Assembly: GCF_000763885.1 (NCBI RefSeq) | Contig: NZ_JRKO01000009.1 | Coordinates: 46,063-110,062 of the forward strand | Source of the DNA: Paracoccus versutus | GTDB lineage: Bacteria; Pseudomonadota; Alphaproteobacteria; Rhodobacterales; Rhodobacteraceae | DNA length: 64,000 nt | Direction: 5' to 3' | Shown: positions 59,829 to 64,000 of the stretch, piece by piece | How the letters are laid out: each line of letters opens with the position of its first letter | Position numbering within the stretch: position 1 is the first letter of the stretch | Program-made: the position numbers and the translations under genes | Notes under the pieces: model-generated | Told to the model about the DNA's origin: nothing | Database searches by the model: none | What the model saw: only the letters and a program-made list of their open reading frames with translations

Positions 59829-60893
59829 ATGCGGAATCTCAGGAAATACGCCCTGGCTCTGGCCTCGGCGGCGGCGCTTTCGCTGCCCGGCCTGGCCGCG
59901 GCCGAGGGCATGGTCGGGATCTCGATGCCGACCAAGACCTCGGCGCGCTGGATCGACGACGGCAACAACATGGTCAAGCAGTTCCAGGAGGCGGGCTATC
60001 AGACCGACCTGCAATATGCCGACGACGACATCCCCAACCAGCTGGCGCAGATCGAGAACATGATCACCAAGGGCGTGAACGTGCTGGTGATCGCCGCCAT
60101 CGACGGCACCACGCTGTCGAACGCGCTGGCCAATGCCAAGGCCGCGGACATCAAGGTCATCGCCTATGACCGGCTGATCCGCGACACGCCCGACATCGAC
60201 TATTACGCCACCTTCGACAACTTCAAGGTCGGGGTCGAGCAGGCGACCACCCTGGTCGACGGGCTCAAGGAACGCTTCCCGGACGAAAAGCCCTGGAACG
60301 TGGAACTGTTCGGCGGCAGCCCGGACGACAACAACGCCTATTTCTTCTATGACGGCGCCATGTCGGTGATCCAGCCGCTGATCGACGACGGCTCGGTGGT
60401 GGTCGCCTCGGGGCAGATGGGCATGGACAAGGTGGGCACGCTGCGCTGGGATCCGGCCACGGCCCAGGCGCGCATGGACAACATCCTGTCGGCCAATTAC
60501 ACCGACAAGCAGGTGCATGGGGTGCTGTCGCCCTATGACGGGCTGTCCATCGGCATCCTGTCGTCGCTGAAAGGCGTGGGCTACGGCTCGGGCGACCTGG
60601 CCATGCCCATCGTCACCGGCCAGGACGCCGAGATCCAGTCGGTCAAGTCGATCCTGTCCGGCGAGCAATATTCCACCATCTTCAAGGACACGCGCGAACT
60701 GGCTCGCGTCACCGTCGGCATGGTCAACGCGATGATGAAGGGCGAGGAGCCCGAGGTGAACGACACCGAAAGCTACGACAACGGCGTCAAGACCGTGCCC
60801 TCATACCTGCTGGAGCCGGTGGCCGTGACCGAAAAGAACCTTGCCGAGGTTCTGGTCGGCTCGGGCTATTATACCGAAGACCAGCTGAAGTGA
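59829..60893 (+). CDS. chvE: ChvE-like sugar-binding periplasmic protein
   Basis: 354-residue solute-binding protein of CUT2-type ABC importers. The Sec signal is cleaved near Leu-Ala-Ala-Ala-Glu (about residue 26). The mature part opens [17 protein letters not shown], then [27 protein letters not shown] and the [15 protein letters not shown] loop, very like Agrobacterium ChvE/MmsE, which bind galactose, arabinose, glucose and related sugars. The ATG has GGGAGGATTT upstream. First gene of the operon with the ATPase, permease and a kinase; a hairpin follows its stop. Confidence 0.88.
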   Translation: MRNLRKYALALASAAALSLPGLAAAEGMVGISMPTKTSARWIDDGNNMVKQFQEAGYQTDLQYADDDIPNQLAQIENMITKGVNVLVIAAIDGTTLSNALANAKAADIKVIAYDRLIRDTPDIDYYATFDNFKVGVEQATTLVDGLKERFPDEKPWNVELFGGSPDDNNAYFFYDGAMSVIQPLIDDGSVVVASGQMGMDKVGTLRWDPATAQARMDNILSANYTDKQVHGVLSPYDGLSIGILSSLKGVGYGSGDLAMPIVTGQDAEIQSVKSILSGEQYSTIFKDTRELARVTVGMVNAMMKGEEPEVNDTESYDNGVKTVPSYLLEPVAVTEKNLAEVLVGSGYYTEDQLK

Positions 60894-60900
60894 CCTTCGC

Positions 60901-60929
60901 GCGCCGCCGCAGGACTATTGCGGCGGCGC
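60901..60929 (+). other. Intercistronic hairpin after the binding-protein gene
   Basis: A perfect 10-bp stem GCGCCGCCGC/GCGGCGGCGC with a nine-base loop lies between chvE and the ATPase gene. No T-tract follows. Such hairpins often protect the binding-protein mRNA and raise its level over the downstream genes. Confidence 0.6.
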
Positions 60930-60955
60930 CATCCGCGTGACCGCAGGGGGTGGCC

Positions 60956-62530
60956 ATGGACGCGATTCTGGAAATGCGGGGGATCACCAAGGAATTTCCC
61001 GGCGTGAAGGCCCTGGACGACGTCAACATGACCGTCCGGCGCGGCGAGATCCGCGCGCTGGTCGGCGAGAACGGCGCCGGCAAATCCACGCTGATGAAGG
61101 TGCTGTCGGGCGTCTATCCGCATGGCAGCTATCAGGGCGAGATCCTCTATGGCGGCCAGCCGATGGCGTTTCGCGACATCAAGGACAGCGAGGCGCAGGG
61201 CATCGTCATCATCCACCAGGAACTGGCGCTGGTGCCGCAGATGTCGATCGCCGAGAACATCTTCCTGGGCAACGAGATCGCCCAGCGCGGCGTCATCGAC
61301 CGGCGCGAGACCAACCGCCGCACCGCCGAGCTGCTGGCGCAGGTCGGCCTGCGCGAAAGCCCGGAAACCAAGGTCGGCGGCCTGGGCATGGGCAAGCAGC
61401 AGCTGATCGAGATCGCCAAGGCGCTGTCGAAAAAGGTCGACCTGCTGATCCTGGACGAGCCGACCTCGTCGCTGAACGAGAACGACAGCGACGCGCTGCT
61501 GCGCCTGCTTGCCAGTTTCCGCGACCGGGGCATGACAGCGATCCTGATCTCGCACAAGCTCAACGAGATCAGCCAGGTCTGCGACAGCATCACCGTGCTG
61601 CGCGACGGCGCGACGGTGGCGCATCACGGCGGCATGGTCGAGGAATCGCGCATCATCCGCGACATGGTCGGCCGCTCGATGAACGACCGCTATCCGCCGC
61701 GCCAGCCGAAGGTCGGCGAGGTGGTGATGCAGGTCAGGGACTGGACCGTCGCCGATCCCGCGCGCGAAGGCCGCCTGCTGGTCAAGGGCGCCAGTTTCGA
61801 GCTGCGGCGCGGCGAGGTTCTGGGCATCGCCGGGCTGATGGGCGCGGGCCGCACCGAACTGGCGATGAGCCTGTTCGGCCGCTCGATGGGCGAGTGGAAA
61901 TCGGGCTCGGTCACGCTGCACGGCAAGCCGGCCGACCTGTCCACCGTGCCGCGCGCGATCCGCGCCGGGCTGGCCTATGTGACCGAGGACCGCAAGTCGC
62001 TGGGCCTGGTGCTGGACGACACCATCCGCCGCAACATCCCGCTGGCGAACCTGGCCGGCATCTCGGTCCGCGGCGTGGTGGACCGCCAGCGCGAGGGGGC
62101 GGTGGCGCGCGACTATCGGAGCCGCATCAACATCCGCTCGCCCTCGGTCGAAAGCCGGGCGGTGAACCTGTCGGGCGGCAACCAGCAAAAGGTGGTGCTG
62201 GCGAAATGGCTGTTCGCCGAGCCCGAGATCCTGATCCTGGACGAACCGACGCGCGGCATCGACGTGGGCGCGAAATATGAAATCTACACCATCATCCGCG
62301 ACCTTGCCGCCGCCGGAAAGTCGATCATCGTCATCTCGTCGGAAATGCCCGAGCTGCTGGGCATCACCGACCGCATCCTGGTCATGAACGAGGGCCGGCT
62401 GGTGGGCGAGATGCCGACGGCCGAGGCCACGCAGGAACGCATCATGCAGGTCATCATCCGCTCGGGCCACGACCTGACCGACGAAACCGTCACCCCCGAG
62501 GAAATCGAGGCAGAGGCCGCCCATGTCTGA
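60956..62530 (+). CDS. gguA: Sugar ABC transporter ATP-binding protein (GguA/MmsA-like)
   Basis: 524 residues made of two fused ABC domains. The first has Walker [17 protein letters not shown] and a [12 protein letters not shown]alker B; the second has the altered P-loop [13 protein letters not shown] and [16 protein letters not shown], as usual for CUT2 ATPases. ATG 60956 with CAGGGGG before it is preferred; a GTG two codons earlier would leave too little spacing. It overlaps the permease by eight bases. Confidence 0.92.
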   Translation: MDAILEMRGITKEFPGVKALDDVNMTVRRGEIRALVGENGAGKSTLMKVLSGVYPHGSYQGEILYGGQPMAFRDIKDSEAQGIVIIHQELALVPQMSIAENIFLGNEIAQRGVIDRRETNRRTAELLAQVGLRESPETKVGGLGMGKQQLIEIAKALSKKVDLLILDEPTSSLNENDSDALLRLLASFRDRGMTAILISHKLNEISQVCDSITVLRDGATVAHHGGMVEESRIIRDMVGRSMNDRYPPRQPKVGEVVMQVRDWTVADPAREGRLLVKGASFELRRGEVLGIAGLMGAGRTELAMSLFGRSMGEWKSGSVTLHGKPADLSTVPRAIRAGLAYVTEDRKSLGLVLDDTIRRNIPLANLAGISVRGVVDRQREGAVARDYRSRINIRSPSVESRAVNLSGGNQQKVVLAKWLFAEPEILILDEPTRGIDVGAKYEIYTIIRDLAAAGKSIIVISSEMPELLGITDRILVMNEGRLVGEMPTAEATQERIMQVIIRSGHDLTDETVTPEEIEAEAAHV

Positions 62531-63707
62531 CACGACCACCGAACGCCGCGGCGACACCTTCGGCTTCATCCGCCGCAACATCCGCGAATACGGCATCCTC
62601 TTTGCGCTGATCGTCATCATGGCCTTCTTCCAGGTGGTGACGGGCGGCATCCTGTTCCGGCCGGTGAACCTGACCAACCTGTTCCTGCAAAACAGCCATA
62701 TCGTCATCATGGCGGTCGGCATGCTGCTGGTCATCGTCGCCGGTCATATCGACCTGTCCGTCGGCTCGGTCGCGGCCTTCGTCGGCGCGCTTTCGGCGCT
62801 GATGATCGTCCGGCTGGGCCTGCCGATCCCGGTCGTCGTGGTGCTGAGCCTGGCCGCCGGCGCGGTGATCGGCGGCATCCAGGGCTATTGGATCGCCTAT
62901 TGGAAGATCCCCAGCTTCATCGTCACCCTGGCGGGGATGCTGGTGTTCCGCGGCCTGACCATGTGGATCCTGCAAGGCCAGTCGATCGGCCCCTTCCCGC
63001 GCGAATTCCAGATGATCGCCTCGGGCTTCATCCCGGACCTCTTCGGCCCCGACAAGCCCAACACGCTGTCGCTGATCCTGGGCTGGGGCGCGGCGCTGGC
63101 GATCCTGTGGCTGCAGATCCGCGGCCGCAAGCGGGAAGAGGCGGTGGGCATCGTGGACGAGCCCTTCGCCTTCTTCGCCGCCAAGAACGCGCTGATCTTC
63201 CTGGCGCTGGTCTGGATGACCTGGGTGCTGGCGAATTTCCGCGGCCTGCCGAATGTCTTCATGGTCATGGCGGTGCTGGTCGCGCTTTACGCCTTCGTGT
63301 CCGAGCGCACCACCATCGGCCGGCGCATCTATGCCATCGGCGGCAACGCCAAGGCGGCCAAGCTTTCGGGCATCAATGCCGAGCGGGTGGTGTTCCTGAC
63401 CTTCATGAACATGGGGATGCTGGCGGCGCTGGCCGGGATCGTGGTCTCGGCCCGGCTGAACTCGGCCACGCCCAAGGCCGGCGTGGGGTTCGAACTGGAC
63501 GTGATCGCGGCGGTGTTCATCGGCGGCGCCTCGATGGCGGGCGGGGTCGGCACGGTGATCGGCGCAGTGGTCGGCGCCTTCATCATGGGGGTGATGAACA
63601 ACGGCATGTCGATCCTGGGCATCGGCATCGACTACCAGCAGGTCATCAAGGGGCTGGTGCTGATGGCCGCGGTGATCTTCGACGTCTCGAACAAGAGCAA
63701 GGCGTGA
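62523..63707 (+). CDS. gguB: Sugar ABC transporter permease (GguB-like)
   Basis: 394-residue permease with about ten membrane helices and the CUT2 core [20 protein letters not shown] and [19 protein letters not shown] and [16 protein letters not shown]. It is longer than RbsC (about 320) because of an extra middle loop (about 165-215), as in GguB/XylH. It is coupled to both neighbours: it starts inside the ATPase end and overlaps dgoK by GTGA. Confidence 0.92.
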   Translation: MSDTTTERRGDTFGFIRRNIREYGILFALIVIMAFFQVVTGGILFRPVNLTNLFLQNSHIVIMAVGMLLVIVAGHIDLSVGSVAAFVGALSALMIVRLGLPIPVVVVLSLAAGAVIGGIQGYWIAYWKIPSFIVTLAGMLVFRGLTMWILQGQSIGPFPREFQMIASGFIPDLFGPDKPNTLSLILGWGAALAILWLQIRGRKREEAVGIVDEPFAFFAAKNALIFLALVWMTWVLANFRGLPNVFMVMAVLVALYAFVSERTTIGRRIYAIGGNAKAAKLSGINAERVVFLTFMNMGMLAALAGIVVSARLNSATPKAGVGFELDVIAAVFIGGASMAGGVGTVIGAVVGAFIMGVMNNGMSILGIGIDYQQVIKGLVLMAAVIFDVSNKSKA

Positions 63708-64000
63708 CGCCCGAACCAACCGCCGATGCCCCGACCGCCCCCCGCTGGATCGCCGTCGACTGGGGCACCACAAGGCTGCGCGCCTGGGCCATGCGCGGCG
63801 CGCGGCCGGTGGACGCCCGCGCCTCGGACCGCGGCATGGGCAGGCTGGCCCCGGCCGGGTTCGAGCCGGCGCTGCTCGACCTGATCGGCGACTGGCTGCC
63901 CGCGGCCGGCCGGATGCGCGTCATCGCCTGCGGCATGGCCGGCGCCCGCGGCGGCTGGGCCGAGGCCGAATACCGCGCCGTCCCCTGCCCGCCCATCGAC
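63704..64000 (+). CDS. dgoK: 2-dehydro-3-deoxygalactonokinase (3' truncated by window end)
   Basis: The first 99 residues of a kinase are present; the frame is open at base 64000. The start is a GTG overlapping the permease stop (GTGA). After a short Pro/Ala-rich leader comes WIAVDWGTTRLRAWAM, then ACGMAGARGGWAEAEYRAVPCP, the N-terminal signatures of DgoK, which phosphorylates 2-keto-3-deoxygalactonate. With the ChvE-like transporter this suggests uptake and oxidative breakdown of galactose (De Ley-Doudoroff route) or a related sugar. Confidence 0.85.
   Translation, partial: MTPEPTADAPTAPRWIAVDWGTTRLRAWAMRGARPVDARASDRGMGRLAPAGFEPALLDLIGDWLPAAGRMRVIACGMAGARGGWAEAEYRAVPCPPID

Noticed and set aside
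1..64000. CRISPR arrays, tRNA/rRNA genes, transposases, phage genes, toxin-antitoxin pairs
   Set aside because: I looked for regular direct repeats, cloverleaf features and typical protein motifs and found none that hold up; the window is mostly core genome.

Overview
The window is GC-rich (third codon positions are overwhelmingly G or C), tightly packed DNA from an alphaproteobacterium. It looks like a member of the Rhodobacteraceae, most likely Paracoccus or a close relative. That placement is my inference from codon bias, the surE-pcm-nlpD order, a CtrA-type flagellar locus and a ChvE/Ggu-like sugar transporter; no rRNA gene is present to confirm it. I see no tRNA, rRNA, CRISPR array, prophage or insertion sequence. 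Most genes are core or common accessory genes, and many neighbours overlap by ATGA, GTGA or TGATG junctions, so long co-translated operons dominate.

Layout. 1-2.9 kb: end of an EmrB-type exporter, its EmrA/HlyD partner and a Tat-type esterase. 2.9-8.3 kb (minus): amidase, PLP aminotransferase and ftsK. 8.4-10.9 kb: a UbiH-type monooxygenase, lolA and a small lytic transglycosylase-like lipoprotein. 11-13.9 kb (minus): modE-like regulator and modABC molybdate uptake, with a candidate Mo-box before modA. 14-15.2 kb: beta-ketothiolase. 15.2-15.6 kb: structured intergenic DNA with a terminator, a long inverted repeat and a candidate 18-codon ORF with an extreme Shine-Dalgarno sequence. 15.6-21.3 kb (minus): queuosine-precursor transporter, a four-gene envelope/hydrolase operon with an Atg22-like MFS protein and MepA, and a thioesterase-like protein. 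21.4-23.7 kb: yggT-recQ. 24.2-29.5 kb (minus): an RND pump with two adaptor genes.

29.6-39.7 kb is a flagellar locus: fliP-fliN-fliH-fliF leftward and fliL-unknown-motE-motA-unknown-flhA-fliR-flhB-fliJ-like rightward from one divergent promoter region that carries a CtrA-like box. 40.2-44.2 kb: a TetR regulator, two small I78-inhibitor-like lipoproteins, and a LacI regulator overlapping kynureninase. 44.3-46.9 kb (minus): surE-pcm-nlpD. 47-51.7 kb: TauE/SafE plus a TIGR02186 protein, a FemAB/GNAT-like protein, GDPD-RidA and a YbjN-like protein. 51.7-56.4 kb: smc, divergent from a CidA/LrgB pair, with a perfect DnaA box between them. 56.4-59.6 kb: a VOC protein, a DUF6280-like protein, efp, an unknown protein and a small GNAT. 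59.8-64 kb: a CUT2 sugar ABC transporter followed by dgoK, which runs off the window; together they suggest galactose/pentose uptake feeding a 2-keto-3-deoxy-galactonate route.

No single large undescribed system stands out. The observations I rate highest are the short minus-strand ORF/RNA at 15386-15600, the CtrA-like site in the flagellar divergent promoter, the uncharacterised genes inside the flagellar operon, and the LacI-kynureninase coupling.
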